This document shows, piece after piece, positions 15,666-23,771 of a DNA stretch of 34,311 bases (the first letter of the stretch is position 1; each line of letters starts with the position of its first letter). Below the pieces are notes generated by a model, which did not search any database, was not told where the DNA came from, and saw nothing but the letters and a program-made list of their open reading frames with translations. This DNA comes from Candidatus Aenigmatarchaeota archaeon. Its GTDB lineage: Archaea; Aenigmatarchaeota; Aenigmatarchaeia; GW2011-AR5; JAHLMP01. The stretch spans positions 1,884-36,194 of the forward strand of contig JAHLMP010000006.1 in NCBI GenBank assembly GCA_018920315.1, written 5' to 3'. The position numbers and the translations under genes are program-made.

Positions 15666-18600
15666 ATGCACAGAAAAAATTTTTTTAAGGGAATATCTCC
15701 AATAATTGCCGTAGTTCTTTTAATTATGATTGTAATAGGAATGGGTATAACAACATATTACTACTTATCTAAAACTCAACAAACAATCCAAACAGGAACA
15801 ACAGAGCAAACAGAAGAAGCTTACAAGCTCACTTATACAAAAATAATTTTTGAATCATTAACACCAGAGAAAATTTACATAAGATTACACGCTCCATATG
15901 AAATAAATAGTAGTCTAATAAGAGTTTATGTTGATGAAGAGCTTTATAATTTTACTATAGATGAAGAGATTTTGAGGCCAAATGAAGTTTATTCTATAAA
16001 ACTTTCTCCGTCCATTCCTCCAGGAGAACATAAAGTAAAGATTACTATAGGGGTTGGCGTAGAAGAAGAAAGAAGAATAAAAGTTCCAAGACCTGTAACT
16101 ACAACAACATCAATTCCAATAACTATAACAACTACAACAATACCTCCAGGAGTGACAACCACAACTACAACCCTACCTTCGGGAGTCACTACAACAACAT
16201 TACCAAATACCCCGCCTGTAGTAACGCCTGTAAGCTTTAGCGGAAGTACAACTCAAGGCTCTGTTGTAACTTTCATGACAAATGCAACTGATAACGAGCA
16301 ATCAAGCTCTTCGCTTAATGTAAGACTTTGGGTTGGAAGATGTAATTACAACTCTACGGCAAATTGCACAACCTCTAGTGCTTACACATGGATTCTTAAT
16401 AACGTTAGCATGACATATTATGCTGGCAATGAATTTCGTTATCAATGGACAATAAATCAGCCAGCTGGAAGCATTATAGGAGCTACTTGCCAAGCAATAG
16501 ATAATCAAGGAGCAACATCTAATTGGGGAGATAAGTTTCCAATCTTTACTGTAGGCGTGCAACCGACAACTACTACATTAACAACCACAACTTCCACTAC
16601 ATCAACCACAACTACTACAACAATTTCCTGGTACTTTTCAAACCTTCCTAAGAGAAGAGCAATAAACGTTACAAACTCTGGTTCAGCGCTAACAAATTAT
16701 CAGCTTGCATTGAATATAAGCTATTCTTCAAGCATGACCTATAACTTTGCAGATCTAAGGTTCACTTACTTTAATGGCTCTGCTGAGCAACAAATTCCTT
16801 ATTGGCTAGAAACATATCAAGCAAACTCCTGGGCAAAGGTTTGGGTAAAGGTTCCAAGCATTCCATCTGGAACTTCAAGGCTTTATGTTTATTATGGAAA
16901 TAGCTCATTGCTTTCAGAATCAAACTTCGATCAAGTATTTACAAAGAATTTCGAAGATTCTGATCTTGTTGGCCTATGGCATTTTGATGAAGGCTCTGGA
17001 ACAAGCGTTAGCGATGCATCTGGAAATGGAAATAATGGAAATATAATTAATCAAAATCTTGGTACTTATTGGGTTGCAAGCGATGGTGGCCAATGGGATG
17101 GAAGAAGCGATGTAAAGTTCTCTACAGGAGCATCTATAAACTTTACAAACGCTTTCTCTTTTGTAGAGGTGCCACATTCATCTTCGCTAAATCTTCAAAA
17201 TGCAATAACAATAGAAGCTTGGGTAAACCCAAGAGCAATAGGAGGAAGCTTTAGCTATAGAAGGCCTATAACAATAACAAATACAGCAGGAGCTTTAACA
17301 GATTACCAAGTTCTCGTTACACTTGATACAGCAAGTTTAATCTCTCAAGGAAAGATGAGAAGTGATTGCGGGGATATAAGATTTACTGATCCTAGCGTAA
17401 ACTCACCTCTAAACTATTGGATAGAAACAAACAATGCAATTTCCCCGATTTTAATAATCCAAGGTGATGATGATTTCAATACTGGAACAAGAGACGCTAA
17501 TTGTGGAGCAAATCCAACATTTAAGTATTATTACTGTACTCATCCTTGCGAACCTCTAAATTGGTTTACTACTAGTTTTGATGATTCTAGTTGGCCAAGT
17601 GGAGTAACACCATTCGGAGCGCAAAGTGTATATACATCTGCTTGCACTAATGTATTAACGTCTGCTCCTGATGATCTTTTCATTAGGAAATGGTTCACAA
17701 TAAGTGGCGGAGCTCCTATTTCAGGAAGATTGTATCTTTCTCACGACGATGGTATAAGATGCTATATAAATGGAAATATAGTTGTAGATGTTTTGGGAAC
17801 AGGTGGAGTAGCTTCATATTGGAATAGAATAGTAGAGATCCCTGGCAGTTATCTAGTAAAGGGTAATAATCTTCTTGCATGTTGGGTAGCAAATGGAGGA
17901 GAAAATAGCGGAGCTGGAGGAGGTTATCTTGATATAAGATTAGAAGTTACAGTATCTACTTGTGATTCTTCCAACACAAGAATTTGGGTTCGCGTACCGT
18001 CAATTCCTGTTGGAAGCAAAACTATCTATATGTATTATGGAAATCCAAGTGCAACTTCGATGAGTGATGGCAAGAATACATTTTATATTTTTGAAGATTG
18101 GGAAACTGGAAGCATAGATACAAATTATTGGAGCATGAGAGGTTCTGTCTCTCCTGCTTGGAAAACATATTGGGAGAATAAATATCAAGGCTCATATTCT
18201 GCTGGAAATAGTAAAATAAACGATGGACAATATGTAGAATTATATAAGATTGTAAACTTTCCAATGAGATGGAGAATAGATTATTATTGGTCTGTAAGCT
18301 CAGAAGCAAATAAAGATTTCCTAAGATTTTGGATGGATGGTTACGAGTATGCGATAATTTCAGGTTCTGTTGGTTGGACTTTACGCTCCTTTACAGATAT
18401 TTCTTCAGGAAGTCATACACTAGTTTGGAGATATGATAAAGATGCTTCTGGAAGTGCAGGAAGTGATACCGGATGGGTTGATTATATAATTGCTCGTGGA
18501 TATGCTAATCCAGAACCTAGTTTAACATTAGGAGAAGAAACTCCTGCACTAATGATAGCAAAAGGAAATGCTTATGGCTTAGGAGCAAATACTACAGATG

Positions 18601-18920
18601 CATTCAGCTTTATTAATGGAGTTAGAATCTCTACTTCACTATCTTCTGGTTGGAATCATATTGTGATGACAGCAGAGTATATAGCAGGAGTTATGCAGCA
18701 AAAGCTTTATGTAAATTCAGTTCACTTGCAAACCCAAACTGTTTCAGGAACAATAAACACTAATACAAATCCTTTAATGATTTTTAATCCTGGAATATTA
18801 GATGAAGTTAGAATTTATAATAGAGCTTTATCAGAAGGGGAGATTAGAGCTCATTATTATAGAAAGAAATACGCTTCCGTAGAGCCAAGTTATGTAATAG
18901 GAAGTGAGGAAACGAAATAG
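15666..18920 (+). CDS. Giant pilin-like surface adhesin, paralogue with nested domain insertion
   Basis: A 1084-residue paralogue of the preceding gene. The pilin signal is KG (cleavage after Gly9) then ISPIIAVVLLIMIVIGMG. Order: small beta domain, Thr stalk (about 16096-16205), Ig-like domain, Thr stalk, DUF2341 (about 16627-16930), LamG first half (about 16940-17240), DUF2341 interrupted by a jelly-roll, galactose-binding-like insert (about 17426-17965; FDDSSWPSG, LYLSHDDGIRCYING, YLVKGNNLLACWVANG), the rest of DUF2341 (RIWVRVPSIPVGSKTIYMYY), a concanavalin-like region, and the LamG second half (MIFNPGILDEVRIYNRALS). It lacks the collar-like repeats of its neighbour. Role likely adhesion or glycan binding. 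It follows the first gene by 89 nt, with its own TATA box. Confidence 0.85.
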   Translation: MHRKNFFKGISPIIAVVLLIMIVIGMGITTYYYLSKTQQTIQTGTTEQTEEAYKLTYTKIIFESLTPEKIYIRLHAPYEINSSLIRVYVDEELYNFTIDEEILRPNEVYSIKLSPSIPPGEHKVKITIGVGVEEERRIKVPRPVTTTTSIPITITTTTIPPGVTTTTTTLPSGVTTTTLPNTPPVVTPVSFSGSTTQGSVVTFMTNATDNEQSSSSLNVRLWVGRCNYNSTANCTTSSAYTWILNNVSMTYYAGNEFRYQWTINQPAGSIIGATCQAIDNQGATSNWGDKFPIFTVGVQPTTTTLTTTTSTTSTTTTTTISWYFSNLPKRRAINVTNSGSALTNYQLALNISYSSSMTYNFADLRFTYFNGSAEQQIPYWLETYQANSWAKVWVKVPSIPSGTSRLYVYYGNSSLLSESNFDQVFTKNFEDSDLVGLWHFDEGSGTSVSDASGNGNNGNIINQNLGTYWVASDGGQWDGRSDVKFSTGASINFTNAFSFVEVPHSSSLNLQNAITIEAWVNPRAIGGSFSYRRPITITNTAGALTDYQVLVTLDTASLISQGKMRSDCGDIRFTDPSVNSPLNYWIETNNAISPILIIQGDDDFNTGTRDANCGANPTFKYYYCTHPCEPLNWFTTSFDDSSWPSGVTPFGAQSVYTSACTNVLTSAPDDLFIRKWFTISGGAPISGRLYLSHDDGIRCYINGNIVVDVLGTGGVASYWNRIVEIPGSYLVKGNNLLACWVANGGENSGAGGGYLDIRLEVTVSTCDSSNTRIWVRVPSIPVGSKTIYMYYGNPSATSMSDGKNTFYIFEDWETGSIDTNYWSMRGSVSPAWKTYWENKYQGSYSAGNSKINDGQYVELYKIVNFPMRWRIDYYWSVSSEANKDFLRFWMDGYEYAIISGSVGWTLRSFTDISSGSHTLVWRYDKDASGSAGSDTGWVDYIIARGYANPEPSLTLGEETPALMIAKGNAYGLGANTTDAFSFINGVRISTSLSSGWNHIVMTAEYIAGVMQQKLYVNSVHLQTQTVSGTINTNTNPLMIFNPGILDEVRIYNRALSEGEIRAHYYRKKYASVEPSYVIGSEETK
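16101..17357 (+). repeat. Segment nearly identical to 11955-13203 in the previous gene
   Basis: Partner of the block in the first adhesin; 16535-17357 shows no difference by eye. The copy ends at a short stretch (from 17358) that instead matches the third DUF2341 of the first gene (around 14140-14176), suggesting a mosaic junction. Confidence 0.88.
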
Positions 18921-18921
18921 A

Positions 18922-18947
18922 GGAGTCGAGATAGGGAGTCGAGATAG
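18922..18947 (+). repeat. Exact 13-bp tandem repeat just after the second adhesin stop
   Basis: GGAGTCGAGATAG occurs at 18922-18934 and 18935-18947, beginning two bases after the stop. A purine-only stretch with decayed copies (GGGAGATAG, GGAGATAAGG) continues to about 18992. Confidence 0.9.
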
Positions 18948-19043
18948 AATAGGGAGATAGAAGATAGGAGATAAGGAAACGAGAGAGAAGAGAAAATTAA
19001 CGAAAATGGAAAATAAAGAGCGAGAAATAAATGTTCCTTCTCA

Positions 19044-19934
19044 TCATCTTATTTTTCTTTCATTTTTCATTTTCTTATTTTTCTTATGATTTGGAGAGAG
19101 ATAAAAAGAAATAACATAAACTGAAAGAAAACCAAAGATTCCAACCAAAGATAATAAAATTCCTGAATTCTTCTCGAACTCGAAGATTTCTGAGATGAAA
19201 TTTTTTAATGCCATGCCTTCTATCTTTTCGCTTAAAAATTTTATTAAGAGCTCGGTTCCAAAGAACCAGATTAACAAGCATATTATACCAGTAATTAATG
19301 TTATTTTAAAAACATTCTTGAAAAGCTTTTGAAAAGATCGCGTTGCTAGATAAATTAGCAATACTCCAGTAGAAATTAGAATAATGCCATAATAAAAAGA
19401 ATCTTTCAAACTTTCATTAACCTTCTTTAAAGAAATATTGTCAATCAAATTCTTTTCATATATCTTTTCTTTCTCTCTTTCTACATCTTCTTTACTTTTC
19501 TTTAGTTCAGAACAAAGATTTTCTATTTGATTTACATAATCTCTAGCTATTGATATTTGATTACAAGCATCCTTATTATGAGAGCATATTAGCCTTATAG
19601 CATCTTCCTCAGTAAGATTATCATTCCTTGTAATATTTTTTATTAAGTTTTCATACTCTTTTCTAATCTCCTTGCTTTTTTCACATGTTTTCTCAACTAT
19701 TTCTTCAAAGCTATTGCAAGAGATGTTAAGAGATTTGCAAATCTCTTTAAAATCATCTCTTTTCTCTATCATCTCAATAATAATCTTGTCTGTCAACTCG
19801 TTGAACTTTTCTCTAGAAGTAATTTTATAAAAATATTCTCCTTGCATTGCAAGAATCAATCCTATGTGGAAAGTAAAGAAACCTAATAATAGGATTATCG
19901 CTAATAAAATCCTTTTCAAGATATTTTTACCCAT
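19044..19934 (-). CDS. Membrane protein with extracytoplasmic helical domain
   Basis: Unknown function, 296 residues. An N-terminal membrane helix (about 8-30) is followed by about 150 mostly charged helical residues, probably coiled coil, with six cysteines and several N-x-S/T sites, so likely outside the cell. Three membrane helices follow at about 182-200, 208-230 and 255-280, and a basic C-terminal tail ends it. It lies on the opposite strand between the adhesins and the CARDB-like gene. A TATA-like box on the minus strand at 19951-19962 is close enough for a leaderless transcript. The last codons contain a 12-bp direct repeat (19048-19059 and 19074-19085, CTTATTTTTCTT). Confidence 0.75.
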   Translation of the reverse strand: MGKNILKRILLAIILLLGFFTFHIGLILAMQGEYFYKITSREKFNELTDKIIIEMIEKRDDFKEICKSLNISCNSFEEIVEKTCEKSKEIRKEYENLIKNITRNDNLTEEDAIRLICSHNKDACNQISIARDYVNQIENLCSELKKSKEDVEREKEKIYEKNLIDNISLKKVNESLKDSFYYGIILISTGVLLIYLATRSFQKLFKNVFKITLITGIICLLIWFFGTELLIKFLSEKIEGMALKNFISEIFEFEKNSGILLSLVGIFGFLSVYVISFYLSPNHKKNKKMKNERKIR

Positions 19935-20064
19935 TTCAAATTACCGTTCAAATAAATATAAATTGCTTCACTATTTTTATTCTTTTTTTCTTGAGTTTTA
20001 ATTTTGTAATTTTCACTATGGCAAAATTTTTGCTATAAAAGAATTTCGATAACAAAGTTTAAAA

Positions 20065-20094
20065 CCGAATTTAAAGAATTTACCCGAATTTAAA
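20065..20094 (+). promoter_or_regulatory. Duplicated BRE/TATA-like element
   Basis: CCGAATTTAAA occurs exactly at 20065-20075 and 20084-20094; the second runs on into TATAAG. The second copy is about 28 nt before the ATG at 20122, correct for a TATA box with a leaderless start. The first copy may be a second promoter or a duplication remnant. Confidence 0.45.
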
Positions 20095-20121
20095 TATAAG
20101 CTGAAATAAATAATAAATTGT

Positions 20122-21906
20122 ATGAGAAAAAATATATTTTTGCTTTTATTTTCTCTATCTTTTTTGCTCTATGCAAAAGCATCGTTTAGCCTTACTTGCA
20201 ATATTAGAAGTAGTTGTCTTTCGAATGAAACTTGCATATTCTCTCTTTATGATACAGATAATTCTCACATCGCCTCTTGCGGATATTTTGCGAATAGGCT
20301 TTGTTGCGATGATATAATTTCAGCAAGCATAAAGGATAATTGTGATTATAACGAAGCTATTATGCTTTTAGCATATAAGGAGAATGATACCCACGTAGAA
20401 GCACCAACGCTAGCGAATTATGGAAAAAAGGTTTGTGTAAGATATCAAGACCCAAGCAATTTTTTGAATTGTAGTGTAAGAGATGCCTGCTTAGATAAAG
20501 AAACCCAAATTATAACGCTTTATAACGAGACAAATGCTCACGTGGGCTTGAGTTATGATTATAAGCTTTGTTGCAAAATTTTAAAGCCAGATTTGGTTGT
20601 GAATTCATCTTCCTTGATTATTACTGAGACTCCAAGATATGGGGATGCCGTTGAACTTAACATAACCATTTGGAATATAGGAGATTATAATGCAACAAAT
20701 GCTAATGTCTCTTGCTATGCTAACGGAACTTATTTCGATTCTGATATTATAAATGTAACCATGGGAGAAAGCGCTATAGCTCGTTGCTTATGGATAACAA
20801 GTTGTAGCAATAATATTACTATAAAAGTAGATCCTCTTAATTTGATTAATGAGCACAATGAAACAAATAATGAAGCATCCTTTACAATAAATATTCAAGA
20901 TGTTACAATAGTTACGATAAATTCTCCGAAAGAAGGAGAAAATTATTATAGAAATCAAACAATATTTTTGAATGCAACAGTTTCAAGATTTTGCGGGGAA
21001 GTAGAAGAGTATAATTTAACTTGGTATAATGCTTCAATGCATCAAATCGCTACTGGCAAAGAAGCTTATTGGCAGATTCCTATAAACTATGAAATAGGCC
21101 CTGAGAATATATATGCTAAGGCCGTTACAATTAATTATGGAAATGCAACATCATATGTAACAATAAACATACTAAATAACCCCCCTAACATAAGCGAGCT
21201 AATGTTCGAGCCAGATAGTATTTTGATCAATGAAAGCATAACAATATCTTGCAATGTTAGCGATGTAGAAAATGCAGTTGAAGATTTGAAAGTTAATATT
21301 TCTATTAGAAATCCTTATGGACAATGGAACAATGCAACTGCTTCAAGAATAGGAAATACATTCTATCGAGAGTTTGTAGGTAGCGATCCAGTAGGAACTT
21401 ATTTAGCAAAATGCTTAGCTTGCGATTTAGATAACGATTGCTCAGAAAGGAATGGAACCTTCGTAGTTTATAGGCCACTGAGAATTTCAATAAATTTGAA
21501 TGCAACAGAGGTTTGGTGGAATGAAAGTATTTTAATTAGCGGAATAGTAGAAAGAGATGATGGCTCTAGGGTTGACACTTCTCAAGATCCTTACTCAGAT
21601 GTTAGAATATATGTTAGAAATATTCTAAGCGCAATTACAGAGACAAATGCTCTAGGAGAATATAATGCTACGATTTATGCACCTCTTGCCGTAGGAACAT
21701 ATATTATAAATGTTACAGTTCGCGATCCATTAACTACAAAATTATCTTCAAATACTATGCAAATATATGTAAAGCCAAGTTATGGAGAAGAAAAGAAAGA
21801 AGTAGAAGAATCGAGAAACGTCGGTTGCTATGAAAAGCCAATAATAATACAAAATCCTGATGGAAGCTTGAGCAGAGTTATCGCAAAGGTTTGCGTCTTA
21901 AGATAA
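20122..21906 (+). CDS. Secreted protein with two Cys modules, CARDB and Ig-like domains
   Basis: A 594-residue exported protein, function unknown. A signal peptide (about 1-23, ending FSLT) is followed by two copies of a module of about 45 residues (C-x5-C, then LY-x5-H, then LCC; near residues 26-66 and 113-152). A CARDB-type domain follows (LVVNSSSLI to HNETNNEASFTINI), then two or three Ig-like beta domains and a final carboxypeptidase-regulatory-like segment. The C-terminus (NVGCYEKPIIIQNPDGSLSR) has no membrane anchor. Many N-x-S/T sites suggest heavy N-glycosylation. It sits among the surface genes. The first module copy is Cys-rich; the second lacks one cysteine pair. Confidence 0.8.
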   Translation: MRKNIFLLLFSLSFLLYAKASFSLTCNIRSSCLSNETCIFSLYDTDNSHIASCGYFANRLCCDDIISASIKDNCDYNEAIMLLAYKENDTHVEAPTLANYGKKVCVRYQDPSNFLNCSVRDACLDKETQIITLYNETNAHVGLSYDYKLCCKILKPDLVVNSSSLIITETPRYGDAVELNITIWNIGDYNATNANVSCYANGTYFDSDIINVTMGESAIARCLWITSCSNNITIKVDPLNLINEHNETNNEASFTINIQDVTIVTINSPKEGENYYRNQTIFLNATVSRFCGEVEEYNLTWYNASMHQIATGKEAYWQIPINYEIGPENIYAKAVTINYGNATSYVTINILNNPPNISELMFEPDSILINESITISCNVSDVENAVEDLKVNISIRNPYGQWNNATASRIGNTFYREFVGSDPVGTYLAKCLACDLDNDCSERNGTFVVYRPLRISINLNATEVWWNESILISGIVERDDGSRVDTSQDPYSDVRIYVRNILSAITETNALGEYNATIYAPLAVGTYIINVTVRDPLTTKLSSNTMQIYVKPSYGEEKKEVEESRNVGCYEKPIIIQNPDGSLSRVIAKVCVLR

Positions 21907-21909
21907 TTT

Positions 21910-21936
21910 AAAAATAATTTCGAAAAAATAATTTCG
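21910..21936 (+). repeat. 13-bp tandem repeat just after a stop codon
   Basis: AAAAATAATTTCG at 21910-21922 and again at 21924-21936, starting three bases after the TAA at 21904-21906. Confidence 0.85.
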
Positions 21937-22105
21937 GGGTATTCGAAGAATATTAAAAAAGACTAAATATTCTAAAGATTTTTTATTATTGTTTCTTGTC
22001 TTTTCTCCTTCTCTATGCAAATAAAAGAGTTAAATTAAAACTTTTCTTCAATACAGCTTGCTATTCTAGCAAATCTTGTGCTTCAGCCATTTTTATATTT
22101 TTTCC
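21937..22105. terminator. Region between convergent genes with small hairpins and T-rich tracts
   Basis: GAATATT and AATATTC (about 21947-21972) form a 7-bp stem, followed on the plus strand by a T-rich run (about 21979-22013), as expected for archaeal transcription termination. At 22050-22075 the sequence resembles the C-terminal codons of the minus-strand thioredoxin-like gene (22148-22173), matching 20 of 26 bases. Confidence 0.35.
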
Positions 22106-22146
22106 TCTCTATATCTTAACTTCCATTACTCTTTCTCTATATCTTA
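22106..22146 (-). repeat. 13-bp direct repeat spanning the thioredoxin-like gene's stop
   Basis: TCTCTATATCTTA occurs exactly at 22106-22118 and 22134-22146. The second copy contains the stop (22137-22139) of the minus-strand gene; the first lies 28 bp beyond it. Confidence 0.8.
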
Positions 22147-22739
22147 CATCCTGCTTGCTCTGCTAGCCAATCTGCTGTTTTAGCACCTTTATATATAACT
22201 CCATTTATTACTATTGATGGAACTTCTTCTATTCCTGCATTAATACATTGTTGTAGCATATCTCCATCACAAAGTACAAAGAGCTTTGTAGAGCTTCTTC
22301 CTAGAACGTTGAACTGAAGCAATGTTCCAGTATCGTTGCTTAAGCCATAGATTCTTACACCTTTTTCATATAAACAATCGACAAGCTTGTTCAATCTTTT
22401 TATATTCTCTATTGATGCTTCAATAGATATTGGATTTTGTATTAGGTATTTTCCATCCTTTGTTATGTAAATTTCCATATAATTTGTGCCTAAGCTTCCT
22501 GTGGCCTTTATTAAAATTTTATAAAGCTCTCCTTCCTCAGAAAAGCTTGCAATCTCTATTGTTGTTCCAGGATTAGAGAGCTCAAAGATCTCTTTCACTT
22601 TGCTTTCTATTTCTTGCTTTGATGCAAAGCTAAAGGTTAAAAGACCTGTTTTTGGAATTGCAAAAAAGATGGAAATAATTGCTATGATCGCTATTGTTAT
22701 TACTAACAAAACCTTTTTTGATGCTATTTTGTTTACCAT
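22137..22739 (-). CDS. Membrane-anchored thioredoxin-fold protein lacking the CxxC
   Basis: A 200-residue protein with an N-terminal membrane anchor (about 9-29), a beta-rich middle domain and a C-terminal thioredoxin-like domain. The latter resembles the thioredoxin domain found with archaeal and bacterial VKOR proteins: DCLYEKGVRIYGLS, a strand LFVLCDG, cis-proline loop EVPSIVINGVIYKG, and ADWLAEQAGC. Where relatives have CPHC this has D-T-G-T, so the redox centre is gone. Remaining cysteines (DCLYEK, LCDGDMLQQC, AGC) may form structural disulfides. It may act as a binding or scaffold domain for secreted Cys-rich proteins nearby; that is speculation. It converges with the CARDB-like gene. 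Confidence 0.75.
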   Translation of the reverse strand: MVNKIASKKVLLVITIAIIAIISIFFAIPKTGLLTFSFASKQEIESKVKEIFELSNPGTTIEIASFSEEGELYKILIKATGSLGTNYMEIYITKDGKYLIQNPISIEASIENIKRLNKLVDCLYEKGVRIYGLSNDTGTLLQFNVLGRSSTKLFVLCDGDMLQQCINAGIEEVPSIVINGVIYKGAKTADWLAEQAGCKI

Positions 22740-22877
22740 GTTATTGATTTGGATAGCAAATTTTATAAATGTTCCATATCAACAAAAACAATAATCTTTA
22801 ATGAAGATTTATTAAGAGATGATGCTTCGATAGTTAAAAAATAGAAATTAAAAATTTTCTTTTATAGAATTTTTGGG

Positions 22878-23606
22878 ATGAGCGGAAAGATAGTTGTATA
22901 CACAGGTCCAATGTTTTCTGGAAAAACTACATTTCTGCTTAGCGAGTTGGAAGCAGCAAGAATTTCTGGAGAAATTAGAAATAGAAATTCTTATGTCGCA
23001 ATAAAGCCTATAATAGATAGAAGATATTCAGATTTTAGATCTGATGAAGAGTTTGGAGTTTATGTAGGTAGCATCGACTCGCATTCCGGAAATTCAATAA
23101 AATGCTATGGAGCAGAAAGCTTCGAAGATATTTATAACATAGTAAAAAGAATAGAGGAGCGCGATGGAAAATTAGAAATAATAGGGATAGATGAGCTAAA
23201 TTTGTTTAAAGGTTCTCCTAGCGAAGCTTTAGAAATTCTCGAATATTTTTCTCATGGAAGAAACTCTAGAGTATTTTGTGCAGGCTTAGATACAAACTAT
23301 CGTGGCGAGCCATTCTCGCCAATACCAGAGATTATGAGCATAGCAGACGAAGTTTACAAAAGAAGGGCTGTGTGCAAGATATGCGGTAGTTTAGAAGCAA
23401 CGAGAACGCAAAGATTAGATTTAGTTGATGTTAAGAATGGCAAGCCAATCTATACACCATCTCCTTACGATGCGGAAACAATAATTGTTGGAGGAGGGCT
23501 TGAAGAAAATATAGAAGCAAAGAATTTTCCAAAACATATTTATGAGCCAAGGTGCATAGCTCATCATGAAGTGCCTGGAAAGCCAAGAAGATATTGGAGT
23601 TTTTAG
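22878..23606 (+). CDS. tdk: Thymidine kinase (type II, TK1-like)
   Basis: Phosphorylates thymidine to dTMP for nucleotide salvage. The 242-residue protein has P-loop GPMFSGKTT (10-18), Walker B IIGIDELNLF with the catalytic Glu106 (relatives usually have DEAQF), and a zinc site C166-x2-C169 ... C226-x2-H229. The lasso region is TPSPYDAETIIVGG. It is longer than the roughly 200 residues of bacterial enzymes, with extra residues between the P-loop and Walker B (about 50-80). Salvage would suit an organism with reduced nucleotide synthesis. It is flanked by surface-protein genes without obvious functional link. Confidence 0.93.
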   Translation: MSGKIVVYTGPMFSGKTTFLLSELEAARISGEIRNRNSYVAIKPIIDRRYSDFRSDEEFGVYVGSIDSHSGNSIKCYGAESFEDIYNIVKRIEERDGKLEIIGIDELNLFKGSPSEALEILEYFSHGRNSRVFCAGLDTNYRGEPFSPIPEIMSIADEVYKRRAVCKICGSLEATRTQRLDLVDVKNGKPIYTPSPYDAETIIVGGGLEENIEAKNFPKHIYEPRCIAHHEVPGKPRRYWSF

Positions 23607-23702
23607 AAAATCTTAGTAAGAAATTTTTTAAAATAATTCAAGAAATGATAATGAAGTTTTAGCGAAATTTTCTCCAAATCTTTTTATTTTCTTAAAGAAA
23701 AA

Positions 23703-23712
23703 TTTATAAATA
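23703..23712 (+). promoter_or_regulatory. Probable TATA box for the first SMB-domain gene
   Basis: TTTATAAATA lies about 60 nt before the ATG at 23772, giving a leader of roughly 35-40 nt that contains GTGATGA just ahead of the start. Confidence 0.4.
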
Positions 23713-23771
23713 AAGAAAAACAAATATTACATAAATAGTACATAGAAATTGTAGAATTTGGTAGTGATGAA

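Noticed and set aside
12187-16411. Diversity-generating retroelement acting on the variable loop
   Set aside because: No reverse transcriptase, template repeat or A-biased substitution pattern was seen; the loops differ in length as well as sequence.
12820-17177. Identical 67-codon minus-strand frames in both adhesin genes
   Set aside because: They are identical only because the underlying coding DNA is near-identical; they are antisense shadows, not independent conserved genes.
11955-17357. Mobile element as the cause of the duplicated adhesin block
   Set aside because: No transposase, terminal inverted repeats or target-site duplications flank the block; gene duplication with conversion explains it.
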